A stretch of DNA of 64,000 nt, from NCBI GenBank assembly GCA_044235645.1, contig JBIIHQ010000006.1, forward strand, positions 100,382-164,381, read 5' to 3'. The notes under the pieces were generated by a model that saw only the letters and a list, made by a program, of their open reading frames with translations, was not told the DNA's origin and made no database searches. Position numbers and translations under genes: made by a program. Every line of letters begins with the position of its first letter. Position 1 is the first letter of the stretch. Source of the stretch: OMIW01 sp044235645 (GTDB lineage Bacteria > Bdellovibrionota_C > UBA2361 > OMIW01). This document shows positions 44,962 to 54,152 of the stretch, in pieces.

Positions 44962-46296
44962 ATGGACCTTATCACCACCACCGATCCAACAACCCTCGTT
45001 CCCTTCTCCCACGCAGTGACCCTTGGACTCTCCCCCGATGGGGGGCTTTTTATTCCACCGAGGATAACCCCCCTTCCTCCGCCATTTTGGGATGCAATCC
45101 CCGCGATGGACCGGGCCGAGCTCTGCATAACCGTTGCCGAGCATCTGTTTGGGCGAACGATTGAAGGAATGTCAACTGCTGAGATGGTCGCCGAGGCTAT
45201 CACCTTTGGTGCGCCTGTTATCCCGATTAACGACTCAATCTCCGCGCTCGAACTGTTCCACGGGCCAACCGCCGCGTTTAAAGATTTTGGCGCTCGATTT
45301 CTTGCCGCTGTGACGACCCGTATCGCTGCGACTCAGGGGCGCAGAATAACGATTCTGGTGGCAACATCGGGAGACACCGGCGGGGCTGTTGCCCACAGCT
45401 TCTGGCGGCGGCCAGGGGTGAATGTGGTGGTTCTCTATCCTGCCGGCATGGTAAGTCCGATTCAGGAGAAACAATTCGCGGGACTCGGAGAAAATGTCCT
45501 TGCTCTTCGGGTCAGCGGGCCCTTTGACGCGTGTCAATCGCTTGTAAAAAAAGCTCTCTCGCTCAGCCGGTATCGAGAATCTCTCGGACTCACATCTGCA
45601 AACTCAATAAATATCGCGCGGCTTCTTCCGCAGGTCTTCTACTATTTTCTTGCGCATCAGGAATGGTTACGACTGACAGAGCGGCGCTCATGGGGCAGCA
45701 CCTCATCACCTGTTCCGTGGGTATGCGCGGTTCCGTGCGGCAATTTTGGGAACCTTACCGCAGGACTCTATGCACAGCGACTAGGGGTTCCCATAACCCG
45801 ATTTATCGCAGCAACAAATGCCAATGATGCCGTTCCCCGCTTTCTGGCAGGTGCGCCCTACGTTCCGCAACCAAGCATCGCCACGATCTCGAACGCGATG
45901 GATATCGGCGACCCAAATAATATGCCCCGGGTGATGTCGCTCCACGGTAACGACCCGCACCTCGTCCGAGCATCTCTTTCGGGTCTAGCGGTCTCAGATG
46001 ACACCACCATCGCCACCATGCGGAAGGTGTATGAGACAACCGGCTATATCCTCGACCCTCACGGCGCCGTCGCATATCACGCTCTCGCCACTGAGCTACG
46101 ACCCAATGAGCACGGTATTTTCCTTCACACTGCTCACCCCGCAAAATTTTCCGAGGTCGTCACCACCGCCATCGGCTTTGAACCCTCGATGCCCCCTCAA
46201 CTTGCCGCTATCGCCGATCGACCTGTTTTTCCGCAGGAGATGCAGGCCGATTTCGCCGTTCTTGAGGAGATCTTGGGGGAGATGGCTGGGGCGTGA
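44962..46296 (+). CDS. thrC: threonine synthase
   Basis: 444-aa PLP enzyme converting phosphohomoserine to threonine. The Schiff-base lysine is Lys107 in FHGPTAAFKDFGARF; the phosphate-binding loop is ATSGDTGGAVAHSF, and 'PSGNFGNLTAG'-like PCGNFGNLTAG is present. Length and layout match the class II (E. coli/yeast-type) enzyme. Last gene of the operon; convergent with the slipin gene 31 bp downstream. Confidence 0.97.
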   Translation: MDLITTTDPTTLVPFSHAVTLGLSPDGGLFIPPRITPLPPPFWDAIPAMDRAELCITVAEHLFGRTIEGMSTAEMVAEAITFGAPVIPINDSISALELFHGPTAAFKDFGARFLAAVTTRIAATQGRRITILVATSGDTGGAVAHSFWRRPGVNVVVLYPAGMVSPIQEKQFAGLGENVLALRVSGPFDACQSLVKKALSLSRYRESLGLTSANSINIARLLPQVFYYFLAHQEWLRLTERRSWGSTSSPVPWVCAVPCGNFGNLTAGLYAQRLGVPITRFIAATNANDAVPRFLAGAPYVPQPSIATISNAMDIGDPNNMPRVMSLHGNDPHLVRASLSGLAVSDDTTIATMRKVYETTGYILDPHGAVAYHALATELRPNEHGIFLHTAHPAKFSEVVTTAIGFEPSMPPQLAAIADRPVFPQEMQADFAVLEEILGEMAGA

Positions 46297-46327
46297 GCGA
46301 GATAAGCACCCTCTCATAACGAGGCTA

Positions 46328-47092
46328 TTACTTCCCCTCGCTCCCTCTTTTCGTAAACGCCTTGAGAAATTCGATCGGCAGCGGAAAGAGAATAGTCGAG
46401 TTTTTATCAACCGAGATATCGCGAAGCGTCTCGAGGTATCTCAGTTGGATCGTCGTATCGTTTCTGCTCATGATTTCAGCGGCGGCGGTCAACTTTTCTG
46501 CTGCCTGGTGCTCCCCTTCTGCCTTGATAATCTTTGCCCGCCGCTCTCGCTCAGCCTCAGCCTGCCGCGCCATCGCCCGCTGCATGTCTTGGGGCAGGTC
46601 AATATCTCGGATCTCGACGATGGATACCTTCACCCCCCACGCCGCTGTCTGATGATCGAGGATATCCTGGATCCGTCCGTTAATCTCTTCCCGCTTCGCG
46701 AGTAGTTCATCGAGCTCAACCTGTCCACAGACACTTCGCAGTGTCGTTTGCGCGAGGCGACTCGTGAGCGCGAGATAGCTGTCGACATTTACCACTGCCG
46801 CGACCGGATCCATTACTTTGAATGCAAGAATCGCGCTTACTTTAACCGAGATATTATCCTTGGTGATAACATCCTGTTGAGGAACATCATAGTTGATCGT
46901 TCGCTGATCAACCATGACGATCCGGTCGACAAACGGAAGGATAAATCGAAGACCTGGTCCCTTTACTGGACCGAGCCGTCCTAAACGAAATACCACCCCC
47001 GACTCATACTGGTTAATGACCCGAATCATCACCTTGCCGAGCGCGAACAAGACAACCGCTATTGGAACTATTCCCGGTAAAAAAGCACCCAT
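46328..47092 (-). CDS. slipin / stomatin-like SPFH membrane protein
   Basis: 254 aa. One N-terminal hydrophobic hairpin (FLPGIVPIAVVLFALGKVMI) is followed by the Band-7/SPFH domain ('QYESGVVFRLGRLGPVKGPGLRFILPFVDRIVMVDQRT') and a coiled-coil tail (ALARQAEAERERRAKIIKAEGEHQAAEKL). Its start overlaps the nfeD stop as TAATG. Slipin-NfeD pairs are a widely conserved two-gene unit; they form membrane microdomain scaffolds, and the paired protease can cleave the slipin C-terminus in archaeal examples. Confidence 0.95.
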   Translation of the reverse strand: MGAFLPGIVPIAVVLFALGKVMIRVINQYESGVVFRLGRLGPVKGPGLRFILPFVDRIVMVDQRTINYDVPQQDVITKDNISVKVSAILAFKVMDPVAAVVNVDSYLALTSRLAQTTLRSVCGQVELDELLAKREEINGRIQDILDHQTAAWGVKVSIVEIRDIDLPQDMQRAMARQAEAERERRAKIIKAEGEHQAAEKLTAAAEIMSRNDTTIQLRYLETLRDISVDKNSTILFPLPIEFLKAFTKRGSEGK

Positions 47093-48588
47093 TACCCACC
47101 TTTCTTGACAATCAACACATTACCCTCATGCGAAGCGACAACCACCCTGTCGCCGACCCGAAACTCCTCTCCCTCAGAGGCAGAAGCAAGCCACACCTCG
47201 CCCCGTACCCGGACCCGACACCCTAATCCACGCGCCTCAACCACCTCGGCAGATAGTCCCGTTAACGCCCCAAAACCCACCGATGGGCGCTGACGACGAG
47301 TCGCTGCTATCTTCCATCCGATCGTGAGAACTATCCCAACCAACACCAGCAGTGCCGGCGCGATTGCTGAATAAGCCACAAACAGGTCAGGGGCCTGAGC
47401 CACGTCGATAAGGGTGAGCGCCCCAAGAGCTATCGCGATAATACCACCAATTGCCAACGCTCCCGAGGGCACGATCATCTCGAGGGCCAGTAGCAAGCCA
47501 CCCGCGACGAGAAAGGTGACCCCCATCGCCGTGATGGGAATCACTTCGGAGACACTTAATGCTGCCAAGAGACAGAGCACCCCTACCACCCCGGGTAGTA
47601 TCAACCCAGGATTATAGATCTCTACCCCGAGCCCCGCCGAGGCGCCGACCCAGAGGAGCGCTATCACACTTGGGTTTGCAAGCACATTCACAACCCGCCC
47701 TCGGAGCGATAACTCCTCAAACGTGACGGGAAGCGCGGAATAATCCTCAAGCACGACCGCTCCTGCAGCGGTCTTTATCGTACGTCCAGCGATTTGTCGA
47801 AGCAGCTCTGCCCGCGATTCAGCGACAAGGTCGACGACTTTAAGGGTGACCGCCTCCATCGCAGTCGCCGATGCGCTCTCTTTTACCGCTTTTTCAGCCC
47901 ACTCTGCATTTCTGCCACGCTCATTGGCAATGGAGCGCACCATACTGAGCGTTGCGTTCTCTATCTTTGCTCGCATATCCCCCTCGACGTTCTCTCCCTG
48001 TCCTCCCACAGGATGAGCTGCGCCAATAGTCGTACCCGGTGCCATCGCCGCGACATGAGCCGCCATTGTTACAAAGAGCCCCGCCGACGTGGCGGTTCCC
48101 CCTGCTGGTGATACGTAGACGACGACCGGAACTCGAGATGTCAAAAGAGTTTGCACAATTGCTTGCGTTGAGGTGAGCATTCCCCCCGGCGTTGAAAGCT
48201 CGACAATCACGAGTTTTGCCCCAGATGACTCAGCCGAGCGGATGGCTCCCTCGATCAGATGCGCCGTACCCGGAAGAATCATCATATCGGTGGGGATGAC
48301 CACGATGTGGCCGGATGAAATACGAGGGTTCGTATCTGTTTTCCCCATCCCGTTCTCTGTGGTGCCGATGGTAGGTGTGGGGAGAGTAGGTGACTGCGCC
48401 AGAGCACCTGAAAGAATTGAACTCATTCCCAACACACAGGCACTCGCCACCGTGAGCACGACCGTACGCGTCACGTCCAAACTTCGGAGGATCCGCCCAC
48501 CGAATGTCGCATTCAGGTGCTTTACCGAAAGACACATACGCAGCTCCATAAACCGTGCTCTTCCCCTCAGAGAAGTGCTCATGAACAA
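47092..48588 (-). CDS. NfeD-family membrane serine protease (long form)
   Basis: Up to 498 aa; internal ATG 48537 gives a cleaner signal peptide (TVVLTVASACVLGMSSILSGALAQ). The periplasmic ClpP-like domain holds 'LSTPGGMLTSTQAIVQTLLTSRVPVVVYVSPAGGTATSAGLFVTMAAHVAAMAPGTTIGAAHPV', where the Ser in the GGTATSAG motif is the expected nucleophile and a Lys follows in ERGRNAEWAEKAVKES. Four or five transmembrane helices (about 290-410) and a C-terminal OB-fold NfeD domain (VEARGLGCRVRVRGEVWLASA) complete the long form. Partner of the downstream slipin. Confidence 0.92.
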   Translation of the reverse strand: MFMSTSLRGRARFMELRMCLSVKHLNATFGGRILRSLDVTRTVVLTVASACVLGMSSILSGALAQSPTLPTPTIGTTENGMGKTDTNPRISSGHIVVIPTDMMILPGTAHLIEGAIRSAESSGAKLVIVELSTPGGMLTSTQAIVQTLLTSRVPVVVYVSPAGGTATSAGLFVTMAAHVAAMAPGTTIGAAHPVGGQGENVEGDMRAKIENATLSMVRSIANERGRNAEWAEKAVKESASATAMEAVTLKVVDLVAESRAELLRQIAGRTIKTAAGAVVLEDYSALPVTFEELSLRGRVVNVLANPSVIALLWVGASAGLGVEIYNPGLILPGVVGVLCLLAALSVSEVIPITAMGVTFLVAGGLLLALEMIVPSGALAIGGIIAIALGALTLIDVAQAPDLFVAYSAIAPALLVLVGIVLTIGWKIAATRRQRPSVGFGALTGLSAEVVEARGLGCRVRVRGEVWLASASEGEEFRVGDRVVVASHEGNVLIVKKGG

Positions 48589-48600
48589 TCGACACCCACC

Positions 48601-49098
48601 TCACCCCTTATCGCTGAGCAGCCTCTGCAAATCCCCCCAGAATCGTCGCTTTGCATCGCGCGACTGGCGCGCATCGGCAAGCGAGACCGTCGAAATGATG
48701 TCAGCTCCGTGCGTTTGATCACCCGCTGAGCCTCCTACCATCACCGAACCGCACACGACAATCGGTACACCACTTGGTAAATCTCCCTGCTTATCCAGCG
48801 TCAGAATGACAATCTCTTCCCATCTCCACCTCAGCCCCTGCGCGACCGCTCTCATCAAAAAATCACGGTCATCATCATCGATAGGTGCTGATACCACAAA
48901 CGCAGCACGGATGGCGGGATCTCCTTGTATATCCGCTTCCTCCCGCCCCTCGACGACAGTGTGATACGGCACTTTATGGGCGGCGTTTATCGTCGCAGCA
49001 AAAAGTGCCCGTGGCACTCCGTGAGGATACCATCGTCGCGCAATCACCTCGATAGTCTTAAGGAGTTCAGTTCTCGATAGGGTAACCTCTGCGACCAT
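48601..49098 (-). CDS. UDG-like protein lacking catalytic motifs (tentative)
   Basis: 165 aa, soluble. The C-terminal half, GVPIVVCGSVMV followed by ADARQSRDAKRRFWGDLQRLL, has the spacing of the family 4/5 uracil-DNA glycosylase ending (a Gly-rich strand, then R-x-x-x-x-K-R-x-x-W-x-D-L). The typical His-Pro-(S/A)-x motif and the Fe-S cysteines are missing, so it is probably inactive as a glycosylase or a different fold. It lies 12 bp upstream of nfeD and may belong to the same transcript. Confidence in the family is low. Confidence 0.5.
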   Translation of the reverse strand: MVAEVTLSRTELLKTIEVIARRWYPHGVPRALFAATINAAHKVPYHTVVEGREEADIQGDPAIRAAFVVSAPIDDDDRDFLMRAVAQGLRWRWEEIVILTLDKQGDLPSGVPIVVCGSVMVGGSAGDQTHGADIISTVSLADARQSRDAKRRFWGDLQRLLSDKG

Positions 49099-49187
49099 TC
49101 AATATCCTCGGAATTTGTTTCCTCCGAGCTGTTTCCGCTCGGTCATCCCCTTCCTCTAATAGGCGCGGATCGGAGAGATGTTTGCAA

Positions 49188-50495
49188 TTATTTTAGACAG
49201 AGCATCTCCGCAAGTCTTTCCATGATAACTCCCGATACCGCTCTCTTGGTACCCTCAACCCGCCTGCTCTGGGTATCTTCTTCACCCACCAGATACGCTA
49301 TAGTCGAGTCACGATCAAACGCATCGTCTCCCCGATTTCCCACCAAAAGATCGACCCCTTTTGCTCGCCGCTTCCGCTGAAATTCGTTGATAAGCTCAGC
49401 TCCATGAGGGGTTGTTTCAACGGCGAATCCTACCAGAAGAGGACTCCGCACTCCCCCTCGACGACGCGAGAGGTTTGCTATTATATCGGGGTTCTGCTCA
49501 AGCACGAGCGAGCGGGTTCCACCATCGTCGCCCCCCCGCTTCTGCTTTTCCGACAGCACCACTGCTGGTCGGTAATCAGCGACCGCCGCAGCCATCACAA
49601 CAGCTGATACTGCCGGTGAACTATGCCATATAACTGTATCGAGCGCGTCTGCCATCTCTCGGGCAGATTCAATCTCGATAGCTCGATTTAGACCATACGG
49701 CAACGGCACTGAAAGAGGACCATGAACCGCTGTAACAAGAGCACCCCGCGCCTTGGCAGCCTCAATAATCGCGCACCCCATCTTTCCTGATGATCGATTT
49801 GAGATGTAGCGGACGGGATCAATCCGTTCGCGAGTCGGACCGAGAGCCACCACAATATGGTGTCCCGCTAACGTCTGGGGAGTCCCCACCTCCCGAATCG
49901 CTCCCACTAACGCATCAACTTCAGCCAGCCGACCTGACCCTTCCCATCCACACGCAAGAGAGCCCTCAGTGGGTCCAACAAAGATCACGCCCCGCTCGCG
50001 AAGCACAGCGACATGCTCCTGAATCGGAACACTTCCCCACATGTGACAATTCATCGCCGGAGCAACTATGATCGGGCAACGCGCGGCGAGCACCGTCGCA
50101 AGTAACGGCGTGTCAGCAATCCCGAGTCGCATCTTCGCAAGACAATCGGCAGTAGCAGGGGCAATAATCAGACAATCTGCCCAGTCCCCCCACGAAATAT
50201 GCTCGATCTCAATCTTTTCAGAATCGCTCTCCCGACCCTCCCCTTCTCGACCGCTTCTCCCCCCGCCTATGTCCCAAAACTCCCCCATGCACCAGGTGCC
50301 GGTAAGCGCTTCAAAGAGCGCGGGCCCAACGATCTGTCGAGCGGCGTGGGTAACTATCACCCGGACCTCACACCCATCATCCTGTAATCGGCGCACTATT
50401 TCAGGGGCTTTGTATGCGGCTATCGACCCCGTTACGCCGAGAAGGACGCGACGGGGAGACCGGGGAGAGATTTTGTGAGAGGGAGTAGGTGTCAT
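49188..50495 (-). CDS. coaBC: CoaBC: phosphopantothenoylcysteine synthetase/decarboxylase
   Basis: 435 aa from ATG 50495, the second and third steps of CoA synthesis from phosphopantothenate. The FMN-dependent decarboxylase half has 'VLLGVTGSIAAYKAPEIVRRL', the active His in IEHISWGDWADCLIIAPATA, and PAMNCHMW. An unusual Gly/Arg/Glu-rich insert (GGGRSGREGEGRESDSEKIE) lies before the His motif. The ligase half starts near 230 ('VVALGPTRERIDPVRYISNRSSGKMG') and includes 'VMAAAVADYRP' and 'NPDIIANL'. Confidence 0.95.
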   Translation of the reverse strand: MTPTPSHKISPRSPRRVLLGVTGSIAAYKAPEIVRRLQDDGCEVRVIVTHAARQIVGPALFEALTGTWCMGEFWDIGGGRSGREGEGRESDSEKIEIEHISWGDWADCLIIAPATADCLAKMRLGIADTPLLATVLAARCPIIVAPAMNCHMWGSVPIQEHVAVLRERGVIFVGPTEGSLACGWEGSGRLAEVDALVGAIREVGTPQTLAGHHIVVALGPTRERIDPVRYISNRSSGKMGCAIIEAAKARGALVTAVHGPLSVPLPYGLNRAIEIESAREMADALDTVIWHSSPAVSAVVMAAAVADYRPAVVLSEKQKRGGDDGGTRSLVLEQNPDIIANLSRRRGGVRSPLLVGFAVETTPHGAELINEFQRKRRAKGVDLLVGNRGDDAFDRDSTIAYLVGEEDTQSRRVEGTKRAVSGVIMERLAEMLCLK

Positions 50496-50599
50496 GCAGA
50501 CTTTGGTCCAGCACAAGAGGATCGAAGACGCAGTACAAAGTGCCACCAATCGGAAGCTCGTTCGCACACCGTGCAGGAGCTCTCCACGAGAAGAATGGC

Positions 50600-51274
50600 T
50601 CAGGAACTATGTAATGTTTCGCCTAAATAGCGATTATACCGCCGCTCGTGGCCTATCGTCGTATCTGGACCGTGGCCTGAGAGCACCTGAGTTGAATCCG
50701 ACAAAGAGAGCAGCTGTCCGATGATGCTTTCAATTAATTCCTGGTGATTTCCCCCGGGGAGATCGGTGCGACCGATAGAGCCCTGAAACAACGCATCACC
50801 CGACAGAACGAATCCCTCTTGCGGGCAATAAAAGGCGAGATGCCCCGGGGAATGTCCAGGGGTCGGCAGGACATGAAAGGTATATCCACTCCACTCCAAT
50901 CGCTCGCCTCCGAGGAGCGCTCGATCCGGTTCGGGGCAATTCCGAAATCCATCGAGAGGGAGCTGCCAACGCTCGACAGCGGTAAGCACATGTTGACGAA
51001 AAAGCGATTCACCGGGATGAGCTAAAAGGACCGCGCCGGTCGCCTCCTTGAGCTCGGCGACACCCCCACAATGGTCAAAATGCGAATGGGTGAGCCAGAT
51101 CTGATCGAGGGTCAGCGCATCTCGCGAAAGAAGCTCCTTGATTACATCAACTTCCCCGCCTGGGTCTACTACAATCGCTCGTTTCTGCGCATCATCTACC
51201 AGTACCCGACAGTTCTGAGCAACTGGAGTTACCTCAAGGGTGAATATTCGAAGGGTTCCCGTACATGTCATCAC
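50600..51274 (-). CDS. MBL-fold metallo-hydrolase (glyoxalase II-like)
   Basis: 224 aa. The metal-binding motif THSHFDHCGG (62-71) is complete, with further ligands in TPGHSPGHLAFY, SGDALFQGSIGRTDLPGG and a C-terminal GHGPDTTIGHER. This is the YcbL/glyoxalase II-related group acting on thioesters such as S-lactoylglutathione, though substrate is inferred. Length fits YcbL (about 215 aa). Followed by coaBC 104 bp downstream on the same strand. Confidence 0.9.
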   Translation of the reverse strand: MMTCTGTLRIFTLEVTPVAQNCRVLVDDAQKRAIVVDPGGEVDVIKELLSRDALTLDQIWLTHSHFDHCGGVAELKEATGAVLLAHPGESLFRQHVLTAVERWQLPLDGFRNCPEPDRALLGGERLEWSGYTFHVLPTPGHSPGHLAFYCPQEGFVLSGDALFQGSIGRTDLPGGNHQELIESIIGQLLSLSDSTQVLSGHGPDTTIGHERRYNRYLGETLHSS

Positions 51275-51446
51275 AAACCTCGTACTCAGAAGGGTATCCG
51301 GAAATCGACCTCTCCCTGAATCAACAGAGCCCTCGAAGCCTAACCCCTTTTTGTGATGACGGCAAACCGGCCACCGCGATGATATGAGATGGTTTGTGAG
51401 GCCAATTTAGCACGGCACATGAGAACGACACCCTCGTGAACTCTCA

Positions 51447-51761
51447 TCAAAATCTGAAATCGCGACTATCATCGGAGATCAGGTCACCGTCGGCGCTGAC
51501 CGCTCGGGGTGCTGGTCCTTGATTACCGCTGGCTGCTCTGGTGACCGCTCGCCCTGTTCCCGCCACTACGTGACCCATCCCTTGCGAAACACCGCCAAGG
51601 GCCCGACCCATTCCGACACCGACGGCCTCAAAAGTCTCCCCGGTCGCCCGCGCTACGTAACATCCCGAAACGCTCGCACTCAGTACCATGACAACCGATA
51701 CAAGCGATATCATCCGGACTCTACGACCGAGTTTGTCTGCACTACTCTTGAAGCGATCCAT
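51447..51761 (-). CDS. small Gly-rich lipoprotein
   Basis: 104 aa. Basic N-region, hydrophobic stretch MISLVSVVMVLSASVSGC with a lipobox (VSG-Cys34), then a short Gly/Ala/Val-rich mature part with G-x3-G spacings (GVGMGRALGGVSQGMGHVVAGTGRAV) and a disordered tail. The likely location is the inner leaflet of an outer membrane or the periplasmic face. A 16-bp perfect palindrome lies 25 bp upstream. No family recognised. Confidence 0.6.
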   Translation of the reverse strand: MDRFKSSADKLGRRVRMISLVSVVMVLSASVSGCYVARATGETFEAVGVGMGRALGGVSQGMGHVVAGTGRAVTRAASGNQGPAPRAVSADGDLISDDSRDFRF

Positions 51762-52097
51762 CGTATTTTCCTCATTTGGACTATCCCTTCCAATTGGAAG
51801 GATAAACTCACGAGCATCGAGCGGTTACCCTCCCTGGTCAGAGTACACCATCGAAAAAAGTGCTGGTCAACGGGAAAATTCCGAGGACTATCTCACCTCC
51901 TCAGAGTTCAAGGAAATCCGTGTAGAATTCCCCTTCTCATATCAAAAACAAAAACCTTGTTTCTATGGGCCACGACGATTTGTCCTGAATCCCTTATCCG
52001 TGATAAATCCCCTCACTGAATGGCGGTGCATGACCGCACCTCGCCATAACTCGCCCATCAGATCCACTGCAATAACCCCATCTACAATTCCTTGACC
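51762..52097. other. divergent intergenic region with palindrome and leader hairpin
   Basis: 336 bp between the divergent lipoprotein and endonuclease IV genes. CCTTCCAATTGGAAGG (51786-51801) is a perfect 16-bp palindrome, a candidate operator next to the lipoprotein. Near the nfo start, TGGCG-GTGC (52021-52029) pairs with GCAC-CGCCA (52036-52046, CT bulge). No gene was seen. Confidence 0.5.
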
Positions 52098-52970
52098 ATG
52101 CGAACGACCAGCACCACTGATACCCCTTTGCTCGGCTGTCACATCTCAGCCGCTGGCGGCCTCATCAAGGCCCTTGAACGAGCCCAGGCGGTCGGAATCA
52201 ATACGATGCAAATCCATCCATCGCCTCCTCAACGGTGGAACACGAAGCCTTTCTCCCCGGGTGTTGAGAAAGAATTTCTCGCGGCAATGGATCGGTCATG
52301 CCTCAAAAAAGTGTTCTTTCACGGAATCTATCTCATCAACCTCGCGAATCCAGATCAATCAAAACGACATCTTGCCGAACTTTCGCTATCCCATGACCTT
52401 GAACTTGCCGATAGAATAGGCGGTGAAGGCGTCATCTTTCATGTTGGAAGCCTGAAAGATGAACCAGATGAATCGGTGGGCTATCAGCGCGCAGCTGACT
52501 CGATTGTTGCCGCGCTCGAGCGGGCGGGTGGTTCTGCTCCGCTTCTCCTCGAAGTTTCGGCAGGAAGTGGAAAAATCATCGGCTCGCGCTTCTCAGAGTT
52601 GGTTAGCATTTACGACCATGCGGGTCGTCATCCTCGAATTCGTTTCGCGCTTGATACCCAGCATCTCTGGGCGAGCGGGTATGACCTTGCTCATGACCTG
52701 TCAGGCCTTCTCCACGAGATTGAATCATCGGTGGGACTTGATGCCATCGGGGCGATTCACCTCAACGACAGCCGCTCGGCGCTTGGCAGCCATGTCGACC
52801 GCCACGAGGATTTAGGGAAAGGCACCATCGGTTGGGAAACGCTCACAAATATCGTCACCCATCCCAAGCTGCGTCACATTCCCTTTATTCTCGAAACCCC
52901 TTCTCTCAAAACTGACGAAGGGGTTGCGAGTGAAATGGCGCAACTGCGGAAGATGGCGGGATGCTCCTGA
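52098..52970 (+). CDS. nfo: endonuclease IV (AP endonuclease)
   Basis: 290 aa from ATG 52098. A TIM-barrel tri-zinc enzyme that cuts the DNA backbone at abasic sites. Metal-binding motifs are GCHISAAGGL, FHVGS, LEVSAGSGK, ALDTQHLWASGYD, HLNDSRSALGSHVDRHEDLGKGTIG and FILETPS. A hairpin lies in the leader. The next gene starts 26 bp after its stop, suggesting cotranscription. Confidence 0.95.
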   Translation: MRTTSTTDTPLLGCHISAAGGLIKALERAQAVGINTMQIHPSPPQRWNTKPFSPGVEKEFLAAMDRSCLKKVFFHGIYLINLANPDQSKRHLAELSLSHDLELADRIGGEGVIFHVGSLKDEPDESVGYQRAADSIVAALERAGGSAPLLLEVSAGSGKIIGSRFSELVSIYDHAGRHPRIRFALDTQHLWASGYDLAHDLSGLLHEIESSVGLDAIGAIHLNDSRSALGSHVDRHEDLGKGTIGWETLTNIVTHPKLRHIPFILETPSLKTDEGVASEMAQLRKMAGCS

Positions 52971-52995
52971 CGTCTCCTTTTGTGGGCACGATATC

Positions 52996-54105
52996 ATGCA
53001 TACGATCGCAATTTTTGGCGCAGGGAAGGTCGGTGAAGCAGCCGTATCGCTTCTTGCGGAGTCGGGTCGGTACACCATCAGAGTGTGCGATGCCAGACTC
53101 GAGCGAGCGCACGTTGTCGCGATGCTCTGCGCGACGGCATCAGCACACAAACTTGACCTCTCGGACCAAGCAGCAACCGATGAACTCCTGCGCGGCTGTG
53201 ATGCCGTCTTGAGTGCTCTTCCCTTCACCTGTACCCTCGCGGTCGCTCAACGGGCGGTTGCGAACGGAGTCCACTATTTCGATCTCACCGAGGATGTAGC
53301 AACCGCGCAGGCCATTCACGATCAGTTTGGCGGAGCTGGAACTGTGTGTATGCCCCAGTGCGGGCTTGCCCCCGGCTTCATCAGTATAGCGGGCGCTCAC
53401 CTCATGAGAACTTTCGATGTTGTTGATTCAGCAACCCTCCGGGTGGGAGCTCTTCCGATATACCCGACGAATCGACTAAAATACAACCTCACTTGGTCAA
53501 CAGAGGGTCTCATTAATGAGTACATTCGGGATGGAAGGGCGATCGCTGATGGCGCGATCGTTCACACCAAATCCCTCGAGGGTTATGAACGGTGCACCAT
53601 TGATGGGGACGAATACGAGGCTTTCAATACTTCGGGTGGATTGGGTACCCTCGCCCAATCATTTGTGGGCAAGGTTCGCTCCCTTGAGTACAAATCAATT
53701 AGGCACGTCGGTCACTGCGAATTAATGAAGTTCCTGCTTCACGACCTGAGGTTTAGCAACGACTCGGAGACCCTTCGTCAGGTGTTTGAGCGAAGCATTC
53801 CCACCACCGCCCAGGACAAAGTTCTTGTTTTTGCCGAGGCAACGGGCACCGCCAATGGCTACCTCCGACAGCGGACCTACGTGAGCACCATCTACAACCG
53901 AGTAGTAAACCACAAACACCTCAGTGCCATTCAGCTGACAACCGCAGCCTCGGCGCTGGCCGTCATCGACCTATTCCTCAGCAACGAAGTGCGCAAACGG
54001 AGTGGCTTTTTACGCTCAGAGGAGATATCACTATTTGATTTTCTCGACAACGAATTCGGGAAACAGCTCCGCGATGAGCGAGCCCTTGCTGGAATCGTCC
54101 TGTAG
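52996..54105 (+). CDS. saccharopine dehydrogenase-like oxidoreductase
   Basis: 369 aa from ATG 52996. The Rossmann motif AIFGAGKVGEAAVSLLA is at 4-20. 'VLSALPFTCTLAVAQRAVANGVHYFDLTED' and 'PQCGLAPGFISIAG' are hallmarks of the saccharopine dehydrogenase/lysine-6-dehydrogenase/carboxynorspermidine family. Lysine catabolism is most plausible for this length and motif set, but the substrate is not decidable from sequence. It follows nfo by 25 bp. Confidence 0.85.
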   Translation: MHTIAIFGAGKVGEAAVSLLAESGRYTIRVCDARLERAHVVAMLCATASAHKLDLSDQAATDELLRGCDAVLSALPFTCTLAVAQRAVANGVHYFDLTEDVATAQAIHDQFGGAGTVCMPQCGLAPGFISIAGAHLMRTFDVVDSATLRVGALPIYPTNRLKYNLTWSTEGLINEYIRDGRAIADGAIVHTKSLEGYERCTIDGDEYEAFNTSGGLGTLAQSFVGKVRSLEYKSIRHVGHCELMKFLLHDLRFSNDSETLRQVFERSIPTTAQDKVLVFAEATGTANGYLRQRTYVSTIYNRVVNHKHLSAIQLTTAASALAVIDLFLSNEVRKRSGFLRSEEISLFDFLDNEFGKQLRDERALAGIVL

Positions 54106-54152
54106 GAGGGTGAAAAAATGTGGCTTACCTGAGAATCAACCCGTTATCAGGG

